Position numbers and translations under genes: made by a program. 64,000 nucleotides of DNA from assembly GCA_965660325.1 (NCBI GenBank), contig CBFHZL010000001.1:27370-91369 (forward strand), written 5' to 3'. Below the pieces are notes generated by a model. It saw only the letters and a program-made list of their open reading frames with translations, made no database searches and had not been told where the DNA came from. Of the stretch, positions 44,068-52,806 are shown piece by piece. Numbering within the stretch: position 1 is the first letter of the stretch; the number at the start of each line of letters is the position of its first letter. This DNA is from Acidiluteibacter sp965660325 (lineage in GTDB: Bacteria > Bacteroidota > Bacteroidia > Flavobacteriales_E > Vicingaceae).

Positions 44068-44522
44068 GTATGTAAATTAAGTTAATTTTAAAGCCTTAAA
44101 TTTAACGATTTATTAAGGTAAAAACTGTCATCTGAGTTACTTTTCACTAAGTATAAATACCTAATCTAAACAAGATTTTTGTATTGTCTTAATTTTAATA
44201 AGTTAGATATCTACTTCTTAAAATAGATTAAACAAAGCTGAAAAAATTCTTTACTCAAGACTTTTTTTCTGTTCAAGTAATTTGATCTTTTGGTTTGATT
44301 TGTAGAAAAAACAATTATTCAGTCAATACATCCAACATGATAAACCGCAGAGATCAAAGATATAAATTCAAGTGCATCTTGATACACTATTAGTATCTTG
44401 AGTGATTTTAAAAGGGCATCTCGATACACCGCCTATCAGCGGCACTCGATGACCTTTTAAAATTATACCGAGAGGCACTAGTAGCAATCGATGTCATTGA
44501 AGTTCGGATTTTTTAGAACCTC
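44068..44522. other. Gene-free stretch with REP-like hairpins
   Basis: The only region over 300 bp without a gene. The right half (44374-44500) holds repeated, hairpin-forming DNA described separately. The left part (44068-44340) is AT-rich, upstream of the subtilisin gene, and should contain its promoter, but I find no good TAnnTTTG box. The longest open frame I checked is 18 codons and I do not support it as a gene. Confidence 0.7.
44374..44462. repeat. REP-like pair of inverted repeats
   Basis: Two 14-nt direct copies, GCATCTtGATACAC (44374-44387) and GCATCTcGATACAC (44416-44429), each begin a hairpin. The second is nested in a long inverted repeat: TTTTAAAAGG (44406-44415) pairs CCTTTTAAAA (44453-44462), with inner CCGC/GCGG (44429-44432/44439-44442). 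A third, degenerate 'GGCACTAGTAGCAATCGATGTCA' follows. This looks like a dispersed palindromic element between two genes; copy number in the genome is unknown. Confidence 0.6.
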
Positions 44523-46313
44523 CTACCTCACCAAACTCACCGTACCTCTGTGCGTCTCTTCGTCCGTTTCTACGACATAATAATACGTGCCGCTTTCTAA
44601 GTTTCCTCCATCCCAAGGTTGGTTGCCTTTCCAGTTGGCGATCACCGCTCCCCATCGGTTAAAGATAACTACATTCAAGCGCTTACCGTTTGCATTTTGA
44701 AACTCCCACACATCGTTTAGTCCATCGCCGTTTGGCGTAAATATGTTGGGGATTAACAATTCACATCTATCCGCTGTAATCTTCACTTCACTTCTTGTAG
44801 TGCTTTCACAGCTATCGATTACAGTAGCTAAGTAGAATGATTGATTTTGAGAAATGGTAAACGAATACGAAAAGCCCTGGTAAAAAGGTGTTTCTGCTGT
44901 TGGTGAGCTGTACCAATTTAATTCTTGGATAGGCACCGTAACTGAAGGTATAATAGTAAGTGACGTATTTTTACAGCCGTTAAAGGAAGTATCTCTTAAA
45001 ATAATTTCAGCAGGATTGACCAATTGAAACGTATCGGAATAAAGCACATCGCAAACAGCTAACCGATAAAAAGTAGGATTAGAAGTAGGCAAGTGAGCAG
45101 CAGAATCTCCAGCAGGCAGATTTTGCCATGTGCTGAGATCATCACTGAATTGCCACTGGGCTGAGCCAATACTTGCAGAACTATATAGCTGAACTTCTTC
45201 ACCACTGCAAATAGTATCATCAGAAATGGAAAAAGTTCCTATTTGCTGATTAGTAGTGAAAGTAGTATCAAAGATATTATTTGCAGCTACCTCATCTTTT
45301 GAGAAACTTGCTGTGACTATTAGATTATACGTAGCACCGATGGTGCTAAAATCAAAATTTTGAAGTAAAAATTCTGCGGTAGTTCCACCAATTAAAGGGT
45401 GGTTGGAAATTGGATTAAGCGCATTATTATTAATTTCTTGAGTAATGGTTTGCACCAATGTGCCGTTTTCTATTACTTCTGCTGTAAGGGACAACGTATC
45501 TTTAGTAAAATCGAGCCATTCTTCTCCTTCATTGGTGTAATTTACAGAAACGGCGTTATTCTTGGTATAACAAGGCGTATTTTCCAGGGTTGCTTTCACA
45601 CTTCCATCATAACTAATGGGTAAACTATCACAACTGCCTAAATAAAGATTGTCGATGAAGTAATAGGTGCCATAGTAATCGTTCTGATTAAGACTTCCTC
45701 CTACTCTAAGCGTATCAATTGCGGTAGAATCATTAAAATTACCAACTACCATGTAACGCTCGCCACCAGTTGCTTTATACGTATGGTTAAATACCGTCCA
45801 ATTTTCTTTATCGGATATATAATCAGTTGGTGATACTATAATCTGAGGAGTGTACGGTAAATTAAAATTAGAGGTAGAAGAAACTCTACTGTTAGAAAAA
45901 TAAATTGCCAATTGATTACGAGAAGCATACTGCATAGAATCTGGTAAATTCACATGAATTCGAAAACAATAGTTGGTATCAGCAAGCAATGGTTGTTTCA
46001 ATTGGTTTTGAATATAGTCACGGGTCATATTTCCATCTCTAGATAATATGAACATTCTCAAACCAAGGTAACTATTTTGATTTTGAGGATATTGAAAACC
46101 TGCATAAGATTGAGGAACAGTCCACAAGGTGTCTTGATAAGCATTGTAGAATTCAGGCCCTGTATTACCACCAGCCGCCATTTCCCATTTATCTGGCCAA
46201 TCAAAACCATTGATGGTTTGCGTCGTATCCTCAAACGAATGATTGGGAATTAAATTTTGGGCGGTGCAGTGCACCGCCCAAAATAAAAAAACTATGGTAA
46301 TAAATGATTTCAC
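44523..46313 (-). CDS. Secreted protein with T9SS type B (gliding-motility CHU_C) sorting domain
   Basis: A 596-residue exported protein; signal (M)KSFITIVFLFWAVHCTAQN, start GTG at 46313 (no ATG available before it). The N-terminal part resembles a galactose-binding/jelly-roll domain ('IPNHSFEDTTQTINGFDWPD'), then Ig-like segments with several Cys. The last ~90 residues contain 'IPNIFTPNGDGLNDVW' and 'VVIFNRWGAVIANWKG' ending 'HRGTVSLVR', the type B T9SS signal. It is secreted across the outer membrane by T9SS. The signal-peptide codons contain a perfect 29-nt palindrome. Confidence 0.88.
   Translation of the reverse strand: MKSFITIVFLFWAVHCTAQNLIPNHSFEDTTQTINGFDWPDKWEMAAGGNTGPEFYNAYQDTLWTVPQSYAGFQYPQNQNSYLGLRMFILSRDGNMTRDYIQNQLKQPLLADTNYCFRIHVNLPDSMQYASRNQLAIYFSNSRVSSTSNFNLPYTPQIIVSPTDYISDKENWTVFNHTYKATGGERYMVVGNFNDSTAIDTLRVGGSLNQNDYYGTYYFIDNLYLGSCDSLPISYDGSVKATLENTPCYTKNNAVSVNYTNEGEEWLDFTKDTLSLTAEVIENGTLVQTITQEINNNALNPISNHPLIGGTTAEFLLQNFDFSTIGATYNLIVTASFSKDEVAANNIFDTTFTTNQQIGTFSISDDTICSGEEVQLYSSASIGSAQWQFSDDLSTWQNLPAGDSAAHLPTSNPTFYRLAVCDVLYSDTFQLVNPAEIILRDTSFNGCKNTSLTIIPSVTVPIQELNWYSSPTAETPFYQGFSYSFTISQNQSFYLATVIDSCESTTRSEVKITADRCELLIPNIFTPNGDGLNDVWEFQNANGKRLNVVIFNRWGAVIANWKGNQPWDGGNLESGTYYYVVETDEETHRGTVSLVR
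46255..46283. repeat. Perfect 14-bp inverted repeat with one-base centre
   Basis: TTTTGGGCGGTGCA (46255-46268), G (46269), TGCACCGCCCAAAA (46270-46283). It lies wholly inside the signal-peptide codons (about codons 11-20) of the type B T9SS gene and is GC-rich in an AT-rich genome. In RNA it would form a stem of about 13 bp close to the GTG start codon. Confidence 0.85.
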
Positions 46314-46457
46314 TTATTCTATGATTAATTTCCCGCTTATTTGGTTAAAGAACAACATAAAACTACTGCAATATAATTATTCATAATAATTTAGCACAAA
46401 AGAACGTCTCTTTAGTTCTCATTTAAGACGTCAAAAAAAGCAAATTAGTTGTACCAC

Positions 46458-46493
46458 AAAAAAGCCTTCTAGCTATTCAGCTAAAAGGCTTTT
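46458..46493 (-). terminator. Intrinsic terminator of the DPP11-like gene
   Basis: Inverted repeat AAAAGCCTT-c-TAGCT / AGCTA-a-AAGGCTTTT with a 4-base loop (46475-46478) and A-tract that becomes a T-tract when read leftward. It starts 20 bp beyond the stop of the 46514 gene. The opposite reading has only four T, so it is mainly leftward. Confidence 0.75.
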
Positions 46494-46513
46494 CATTATT
46501 TAAATATCAATGG

Positions 46514-48661
46514 TTATTTCACCAGCTCCATTTCATCAATCAATCGAGTCGCACCTGCATACTTGTCAACTACCCATAAAATGTAGCGCGCATCAACCGC
46601 AATATTTCTACACTGATCAGGATCGTACATAATGTCGCTCATCGTACCTTCCCAGTTTCGGTCAAAGTTGAGACCGATTAACTCTCCGTTAGCATTTAAT
46701 ACAGGAGAGCCTGAATTTCCACCTGTGGTGTGATTCGAAGCGATAAAACAGACATGAAGCTCACCATCTTCTGCATAATCGCCAAACTCCTTTTTACTGA
46801 TCAAATCAATCATATCTGCAGGAAGCACAAAATCTTTGTTTGTCGGATCGTATTTTTCCATTATCCCATTTGCAGTAGTGTAGTAGTTATATTTCACCGC
46901 GTCTCTTGGTTCGTAAGTGTCTACTTGTCCATAAGCTAGTCGCAATGTTGAGTTTGCATCAGGGTAGTAAGTACCCGGCAACAATTCTTGCATTCCCTTT
47001 ACGTACACTTTGCTCCATTTATCAATGGCATCATTAATTCGGTTGTACTCAGGGCTTATGTTATTCAAATAATTACTCCAAAGGCTTTCTGCTACCTGAT
47101 AAGCAGGGTCTTTCAATAATTTCTTTGCTGCTTTTTTGTTGTAATTCTCCAAAAGCGCCAATACTTCTTCTTTACTATCAAAAATGGTTTTATCGTACAC
47201 CATTTCTGTAAAGTCCGGATAGTGCCCCTTATACTTTCCATTGATTTGCTCAAATACCTCAGGCATATACTTTTTAGGGGCTTCCATGCCATACTTATGC
47301 ATCAAAGTCGTAAACAATTGTTGATCCAATTGCTTGTCGTAATCTTTATAAAAACGCTCTACACGGTTTTTTAAGCCATCGATGTGCGCTTGGTCAAACT
47401 CCTTTCCCGCTGCTAAATCGCTAATATCTCTTCTAAACGTTCTTGCAATCGATACGATATCTAATCCTCGGTAAGCAATTTCAACAAAGTAATCCCTTGC
47501 CAATGCCAAATCCTCTAACTCAACATACAGCTTTTTTAATTCAGGCAGCGCTAATTCATACTCCTCATTTCCTGACTTCATTGCAGCAATTTGAAACTGC
47601 TTTTCCTTTTCTAGTTTTACAGCTAATGCACCTAATCGATCCAATCCACGGTTTTCACCGATCCATTTTTTCCAATAGTTACTGACACGCGCATATTTTG
47701 CCGCATACTTTATTCTTACCTCATCGCTTTGTCGCATGTTCCGATCCATCACATCCAAAATAGCTCTTCTGATGTCAATCATCGCCGGATTCTCAATGTT
47801 CTTGATCAAGTTTACTGCGTAAGAAGTTAAGTATTGCTGTGTTCTCCCCGGAAATCCATACACCATGGTAAAGTCACCCTTTTCGACTCCTTTGGTAGAT
47901 ATTTTCAAAGATCGAGGCGCCTGGTAAGGCACATTATCTTCGCTGTATTCCGCTGGCTCGTTATCTGCTCCTGCATAGATTCTAAACATAGAGAAATCTC
48001 CAGTGTGTCTTGGCCACATCCAGTTATCCTCGTCACCACCAAATTTACCGATACTTGAAGGTGGTGCACCCACCAAACGAACATCTTTATACGTTTTGGT
48101 CACATACATAAAGTATTGATTCCCGTAGAAAAATGGCTTGATAACAGCGTCATAGATTGTTCCCTCAGTGGCCTCTTCGCCAATTCGTTTGATATTCTTC
48201 TTGATTTGTCGTTCTCGTTCTTCCTCTGTAAGCTCTACACCTACGCTATCCAAAACTTGGTCGGTAACCTCTTGCATACGAACGATAAAAGTAGCCGTTA
48301 GCCCTTCGTTTGGTAGCTCATCGGATAATTCCTTTGCCCAATATCCATTGGTCAAATAATCATTTTCTACCGAAGAATGGTATTGAATCTGCCCATAACC
48401 GCAGTGGTGATTGGTTAAGATTAAACCTTGGTCAGAAATAATTTCACCGGTACAAAAGCCACCAAAAGAAATAATTGCATCCTTGAGGCTAGAATTATTT
48501 ACATCGTAGATATCCTCGGCAGAGAGCTTCAGCCCCATGGTTTGCATATCGCTTTCGTTCAAACTTTTTAGTAATAACGGCAACCACATGCCTTCTTTGG
48601 CAATATTTGCGGTATTGAGCACTAAAAGTGCGGTCAAAAAGGTGGCTAGCTTTTTAATCAT
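46514..48661 (-). CDS. S46 family dipeptidyl-peptidase, DPP11-like
   Basis: A 715-residue exported serine peptidase (signal MIKKLATFLTALLVLNTANI). Triad: His in 'LTNHHCG', Asp in 'RHTGDFS', Ser650 in 'TGGNSGSPV'. Position Ser+18 is Arg668 ('NFDRNWEGTMSD'), the residue that binds acidic P1 side chains in Porphyromonas DPP11 (Arg673), so it should release dipeptides with Asp/Glu at the second position. It complements the DPP7-like enzyme at 36910. A terminator lies just downstream. Confidence 0.93.
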   Translation of the reverse strand: MIKKLATFLTALLVLNTANIAKEGMWLPLLLKSLNESDMQTMGLKLSAEDIYDVNNSSLKDAIISFGGFCTGEIISDQGLILTNHHCGYGQIQYHSSVENDYLTNGYWAKELSDELPNEGLTATFIVRMQEVTDQVLDSVGVELTEEERERQIKKNIKRIGEEATEGTIYDAVIKPFFYGNQYFMYVTKTYKDVRLVGAPPSSIGKFGGDEDNWMWPRHTGDFSMFRIYAGADNEPAEYSEDNVPYQAPRSLKISTKGVEKGDFTMVYGFPGRTQQYLTSYAVNLIKNIENPAMIDIRRAILDVMDRNMRQSDEVRIKYAAKYARVSNYWKKWIGENRGLDRLGALAVKLEKEKQFQIAAMKSGNEEYELALPELKKLYVELEDLALARDYFVEIAYRGLDIVSIARTFRRDISDLAAGKEFDQAHIDGLKNRVERFYKDYDKQLDQQLFTTLMHKYGMEAPKKYMPEVFEQINGKYKGHYPDFTEMVYDKTIFDSKEEVLALLENYNKKAAKKLLKDPAYQVAESLWSNYLNNISPEYNRINDAIDKWSKVYVKGMQELLPGTYYPDANSTLRLAYGQVDTYEPRDAVKYNYYTTANGIMEKYDPTNKDFVLPADMIDLISKKEFGDYAEDGELHVCFIASNHTTGGNSGSPVLNANGELIGLNFDRNWEGTMSDIMYDPDQCRNIAVDARYILWVVDKYAGATRLIDEMELVK

Positions 48662-48784
48662 GCTTAAATTTGTTTATCGATTAGTTCTTTAAATAATCGA
48701 CTAAAATACTCATTGCTCCTTATCTTTTAAAAGAAAAGGAAGCAAAAAAGAATAGTTTGTAGGTATATTCAAATATTGACCAAA

Positions 48785-49189
48785 ATGACAGCATCAGAAC
48801 AAAACATTGAAATCAACCGATTACAGAAAGAAATCGAGAAATATATTGCACTTAAGCAAAGCAATATCATTTTTGATTTTCATGCGCATAATGAAAAAAT
48901 AGTGCTCGATGTAGTGACCGTAAACCCGCGTCACCACCAATCATTTTTATTTCATAGCACAGAAGGCTCCACCAAAGTAGAAGCCTTAACCAAAATGCTG
49001 AACTACATCAAAGATTACAAAGACAAAGAGAGTTCCTATACGATACAGTGGTCATTAAAAGACAAGCAAGAGCTGCATACCTCATATTTCATGGCCAATA
49101 ATATTATGATGGCGATTGAAAAGTGTTTTTATGGAAATGACCCAAGTTCAATGGTTATTTTTAGTGTGGTTTTAAATCCAATTACTTAA
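48785..49189 (+). CDS. Conserved-looking hypothetical protein, 134 residues
   Basis: I recognise no family. The protein starts MTASEQNIEINRLQKEIEKY (a short helical, possibly coiled-coil N-terminus), then an alternating alpha/beta region with several His ('FHAHNEKIVLD', 'NPRHHQSFLF'). No signal peptide. The ATG at 48785 is chosen; a TTG three codons earlier also exists. Its TAA is directly followed by the TTG start of the next gene in the same frame, so the two are almost surely co-expressed. Confidence 0.7.
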   Translation: MTASEQNIEINRLQKEIEKYIALKQSNIIFDFHAHNEKIVLDVVTVNPRHHQSFLFHSTEGSTKVEALTKMLNYIKDYKDKESSYTIQWSLKDKQELHTSYFMANNIMMAIEKCFYGNDPSSMVIFSVVLNPIT

Positions 49190-50242
49190 TTGAAAAACGA
49201 AAAGCAATTTATCCCGTTTCACGAAATAGGTCAACGAGAAGCAATCATTGTAGATGGCTTACACACGAAAGGCCTCATATTGTCTCACTGGAAAGGAGGA
49301 AATATTCACTCGTCAATTACGGATGATACTTCAGGTGGAATCGTTCTGAATGCCATTGAACAGAATTTTGAAGGTATTGATAACCCACTGATCTCTGCGA
49401 CCCATTTTGATATTGATGGTTTTGTGGGTGTTTGGGCATTATTTGAACCTGAATTAGCCATGGAGCACAAATCAATAGTGCATCAGATGGCGATTATTGG
49501 TGATTTTAGAGAGCTTGATTTATCCAACGATGGCGCAGACCATGCGCTTAAATTGGTCTGCTACATCAACGCTGTAGAAAAAGAACGGTTTTACATTCCT
49601 TTTGGGGAAGCAGAGGAAATGAAGCTATGTGAAGAGAAGTTTGCGTATTTCATCCCCAGATTAAAGGATGTGCTTCAAAATACTGAAGCATATCGCAACA
49701 TTTGGGAAGAGGAATACCATCACGCTATAAACGACTACAAAAAAATAGACTCCGGTAAATGTCCTGTAAATAATTACCCTGAAATAGGACTACAGTGCGT
49801 GCACGCAGATACTCCACTGCACTACTACGCGCTTTTTTCAAAAAGTAATGGTTTTGATATTGTGATGAGCATTTACCCCGACAATCGTTACGAAGTAGAA
49901 TGCAAATACACCACATGGGTGGACATTACTAGCAGGCCCACACTTCCTCGAATCTCATTTAAACCATTGGTAACGCAACTAAACCTTTTAGAGAAAGGTG
50001 GATATACGTGGCATGCAGATGGTGTGGCAGACACAGGCCCTATTTTACGATTAGAAAGCAACCAACTTTCTAAAGCTGAACGATACGCTAACCCCACAGA
50101 AAGAGAGATATACCCATCGACCATAGATCCCTATATTTTTGAACGATTAGTTACTGATTTCTTATCTTTTGCCTACCGTAACATTTCTGCGAAGAAAAAC
50201 TGGACATGGAAGGAAGTAAGAGAAATTAATAAAGCAATCTAG
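49190..50242 (+). CDS. Uncharacterised cytosolic protein (DUF6687-like?)
   Basis: A 350-residue soluble protein without signal. The N-terminal third has 'GGIVLNAIEQNF' and 'ISATHFDIDGFVGVWALFEP', a His/Asp-containing 'HFDIDGFVGVW' motif that resembles metal-binding signatures of DHH-like or related phosphoesterases, but I cannot assign a family safely; DUF6687 is my weak recollection. The start TTG at 49190 follows the upstream stop with zero spacing; the next ATG is 90 codons on, past the motif. Partner of the 48785 gene. Confidence 0.7.
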   Translation: MKNEKQFIPFHEIGQREAIIVDGLHTKGLILSHWKGGNIHSSITDDTSGGIVLNAIEQNFEGIDNPLISATHFDIDGFVGVWALFEPELAMEHKSIVHQMAIIGDFRELDLSNDGADHALKLVCYINAVEKERFYIPFGEAEEMKLCEEKFAYFIPRLKDVLQNTEAYRNIWEEEYHHAINDYKKIDSGKCPVNNYPEIGLQCVHADTPLHYYALFSKSNGFDIVMSIYPDNRYEVECKYTTWVDITSRPTLPRISFKPLVTQLNLLEKGGYTWHADGVADTGPILRLESNQLSKAERYANPTEREIYPSTIDPYIFERLVTDFLSFAYRNISAKKNWTWKEVREINKAI

Positions 50243-50333
50243 CAGGCGACTTATTTAATAATTAGTCGATTGACTGATTTTATCATTATCCATTCCACCA
50301 ATAGAAGTAGCAATAAAATAAGCTGATGTAAGT

Positions 50334-51449
50334 ATGATACAATTCTTAGAAAAACATCAAGAAGACATTATTTCAGGTGCGTTAATTGTAATCGCGGTAA
50401 TAGCACTTCAATTATTGACCAAGCTATTGTACAAATGGTTTTCTCGCCGAGAAGTAAAACGCTTTCCAGGCGAAGTCTCCACGAGCCTTTTGTTTGTGAG
50501 AAGAATCCTAAATGCCTTGTGGATTGTACTTGGAATTATTGGCTTAAGCTTTCTTTTTGCGGAGCGCGATAAATACGAAGTATTGGAAGAAAACTTTCGA
50601 CTGGTTGCCTACCTTGGATTGCTTGCTGTTGCGACCATTGTTTCAGCTGCCACTTCGAACATGTGGTTCAAAAGAAGTATCGATAAAAAGATACGGTTAG
50701 GAGATGATCCAACAGCTTATAAATTTTTGAGATATGTAGCAGTTATCAGCATCTATGCCGTAGGAATTCTGTTTGGCTTATTAGCTTTCCCTTCACTGAG
50801 AGGGGTCGCTCAAACTGCACTTGGTGGTGCAGGTGTAATTGCGATTATTGCCGGTGTGGCTTCTCAAGAAGCATTGTCAAATTTGGTTGGAGGTATTTTC
50901 ATCATCTCCTTCAAACCGTTTAGAATTGGACACATTATCAAACTTTCTGATGATATGATTGGAATAGTTACAGATATTACTTTGCGACACACCGTAATTC
51001 AAAATTTTGAAAATAAAATGATCGTGATTCCAAATGCCATGATCAACAAAGAGAAGCTCATCAATTTTGACTTGGGTGAAAAGAAATGCTGTGAACGAGT
51101 AGAGATTGGTATTTCATACGACAGCAATGTTAAGTTGGCCAAAAAAATCATGCAAGAAGAATGCGAAAATCACCGTTTTGTTATTGATAATAGAACTCCC
51201 GAAGAGCTTGAAGCGAAAGAACCGATTGTAAAAACAGCCGTTGTTAGCTTGAATGACTCTTCCGTAACGATTCGGGCTTGGGCATGGACCAAAGATTTTC
51301 CGAATGCCTTTGAACTAAGAATTGACGTACTCGAAAGCATTAAGAAACGATTTGAAGATGAAGGAATTGAAATCCCATTCCCTTACCGAACCCTTGTGAT
51401 GAAAAAGGACATCGAAGGTAAAAAAGCGCCACATAAAACAGCTCAATAA
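50334..51449 (+). CDS. MscS-family mechanosensitive channel
   Basis: A 371-residue inner-membrane protein with four hydrophobic segments in the first 190 residues. The pore-lining helix is 'GAGVIAIIAGVASQEALSNL', followed by the family 'VGGIFIISFKPFRIGHII' and the beta domain ('VIQNFENKMIVIPNAMINKE'). It should open under membrane tension to release osmolytes. The length is near E. coli MscS plus one helix. It stands alone (92 bp from the upstream gene). Confidence 0.93.
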   Translation: MIQFLEKHQEDIISGALIVIAVIALQLLTKLLYKWFSRREVKRFPGEVSTSLLFVRRILNALWIVLGIIGLSFLFAERDKYEVLEENFRLVAYLGLLAVATIVSAATSNMWFKRSIDKKIRLGDDPTAYKFLRYVAVISIYAVGILFGLLAFPSLRGVAQTALGGAGVIAIIAGVASQEALSNLVGGIFIISFKPFRIGHIIKLSDDMIGIVTDITLRHTVIQNFENKMIVIPNAMINKEKLINFDLGEKKCCERVEIGISYDSNVKLAKKIMQEECENHRFVIDNRTPEELEAKEPIVKTAVVSLNDSSVTIRAWAWTKDFPNAFELRIDVLESIKKRFEDEGIEIPFPYRTLVMKKDIEGKKAPHKTAQ

Positions 51450-51499
51450 CATTTAAAGTCTTCAATTATGTATATTTTTAGACATCTTAAATAATCATC

Positions 51500-52783
51500 A
51501 TGAAAAACATTTTTCTTGTCCTTTTAATTGCTGCATCAGCTAAGCTTGGCGCACAAAATCCCAACATTCAGGAATTACTTTTTACGTTGCCTGATGTAAT
51601 CTTTGAAGAAATATCTACACCGCTAGGATACGAAGCTGCGTACGAACTAAAAATAAAACAACCCATCGACCATGAAAATCCGGATAAAGGATATTTCTAT
51701 CAGCGTGCGTATTTAAGCCATAAAGGATTTGAGCGACCTACAGTAATGGTCACTCAAGGATATAGCAGTAGCCGAAATAAAGTTGGAGAAGTGGCAGAAT
51801 TACTTACAGCAAACCAAATAGACATCGAACATCGTTTTTTTGGGGAAAGCATTCCTGATTCAATGGATTACCAATACCTAACATTAGAGCAAGCTACTGC
51901 GGACCTGCATCATATCAATGAAATTTTTAAACTCATCTATTCAGGAAAATGGATCAGCACAGGAATCAGTAAAGGCGGGCAAACAACAATTTTCTATCGT
52001 TATTTTTATCCCAACGATGTCAATGTGAGCATTCCATATGTTGCACCCTTAAATTTAAGCTTAGAAGATAATCGTATTTATACATTTTTAGATTCCGTCG
52101 GTAGTGATGAATGCAGGAATAAAATTAAAGCTATTCAAAAAAGACTTTTAACCGATCGTGAGGCAGTGTTACCACTATTGAAATGGTATACCTATGGTGC
52201 CCAATTGCGCTTTAACTACCTCACCTTTGAGGAAGCTTTTGAGTATGCTGTCTTAGAGTATTCTTTCTCTTTTTGGCAATGGGGAAGTGATTGTGATAAA
52301 ATTCCTGAGGCAGATGCTCCGATAGAAGAAGTATTGTATCATTTCGTAACAGTATCTGGCCTTGATTTCTTTGCTGATGCAAGTATGAAAGCTTATGCTT
52401 CTCACTATTATCAAGCAGGCGCTCAAATGGGCTATTACGGTTATAACATTGAGCCGTTTAAAAATCTATTAAAAGTGCTACCGACTACTCAAAACCCTTC
52501 AGCTGTATTTATGCCGAATAAAATGGTGGTTCCTTTTAATAATGAAGTCCCTAGAAAAGCTTTGAGCTGGTTGAAAAATAAAGGTGATCAAATGGTTTAC
52601 ATCAATGGAAACGCCGACACATGGTCAGCAACAGCCATACGACCAAGTAAAAATGTAGATGCGCTTTATTTCTTTTTGGCAGGTCAAGACCACGCCGGTG
52701 CTCGAATCAAAAATATGACAATCACAGAGCGTGCAGAACTAGTAAATGCCTTAGAGCGTTGGCTAGAACTAGAGATTGAGTAA
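51500..52783 (+). CDS. Exported clan SC serine peptidase (S28/S37 type)
   Basis: A 427-residue alpha/beta-hydrolase peptidase with signal MKNIFLVLLIAASAKLGAQ. Key motifs: 'DIEHRFFGESIPDS' (S28-like EHR-x-x-G-x-S), nucleophile Ser157 in 'STGISKGGQT', Asp in 'YINGNADTWSAT' and His in 'FLAGQDHAGARI'. S28 enzymes cleave after proline; S37 (PF05576) includes tripeptidyl aminopeptidases. The exact specificity is open. It follows the two S46 genes within 5 kb and may act on the same peptide pool. Confidence 0.87.
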   Translation: MKNIFLVLLIAASAKLGAQNPNIQELLFTLPDVIFEEISTPLGYEAAYELKIKQPIDHENPDKGYFYQRAYLSHKGFERPTVMVTQGYSSSRNKVGEVAELLTANQIDIEHRFFGESIPDSMDYQYLTLEQATADLHHINEIFKLIYSGKWISTGISKGGQTTIFYRYFYPNDVNVSIPYVAPLNLSLEDNRIYTFLDSVGSDECRNKIKAIQKRLLTDREAVLPLLKWYTYGAQLRFNYLTFEEAFEYAVLEYSFSFWQWGSDCDKIPEADAPIEEVLYHFVTVSGLDFFADASMKAYASHYYQAGAQMGYYGYNIEPFKNLLKVLPTTQNPSAVFMPNKMVVPFNNEVPRKALSWLKNKGDQMVYINGNADTWSATAIRPSKNVDALYFFLAGQDHAGARIKNMTITERAELVNALERWLELEIE

Positions 52784-52806
52784 GTTGTTAGATCAAAAAA
52801 ACATCA

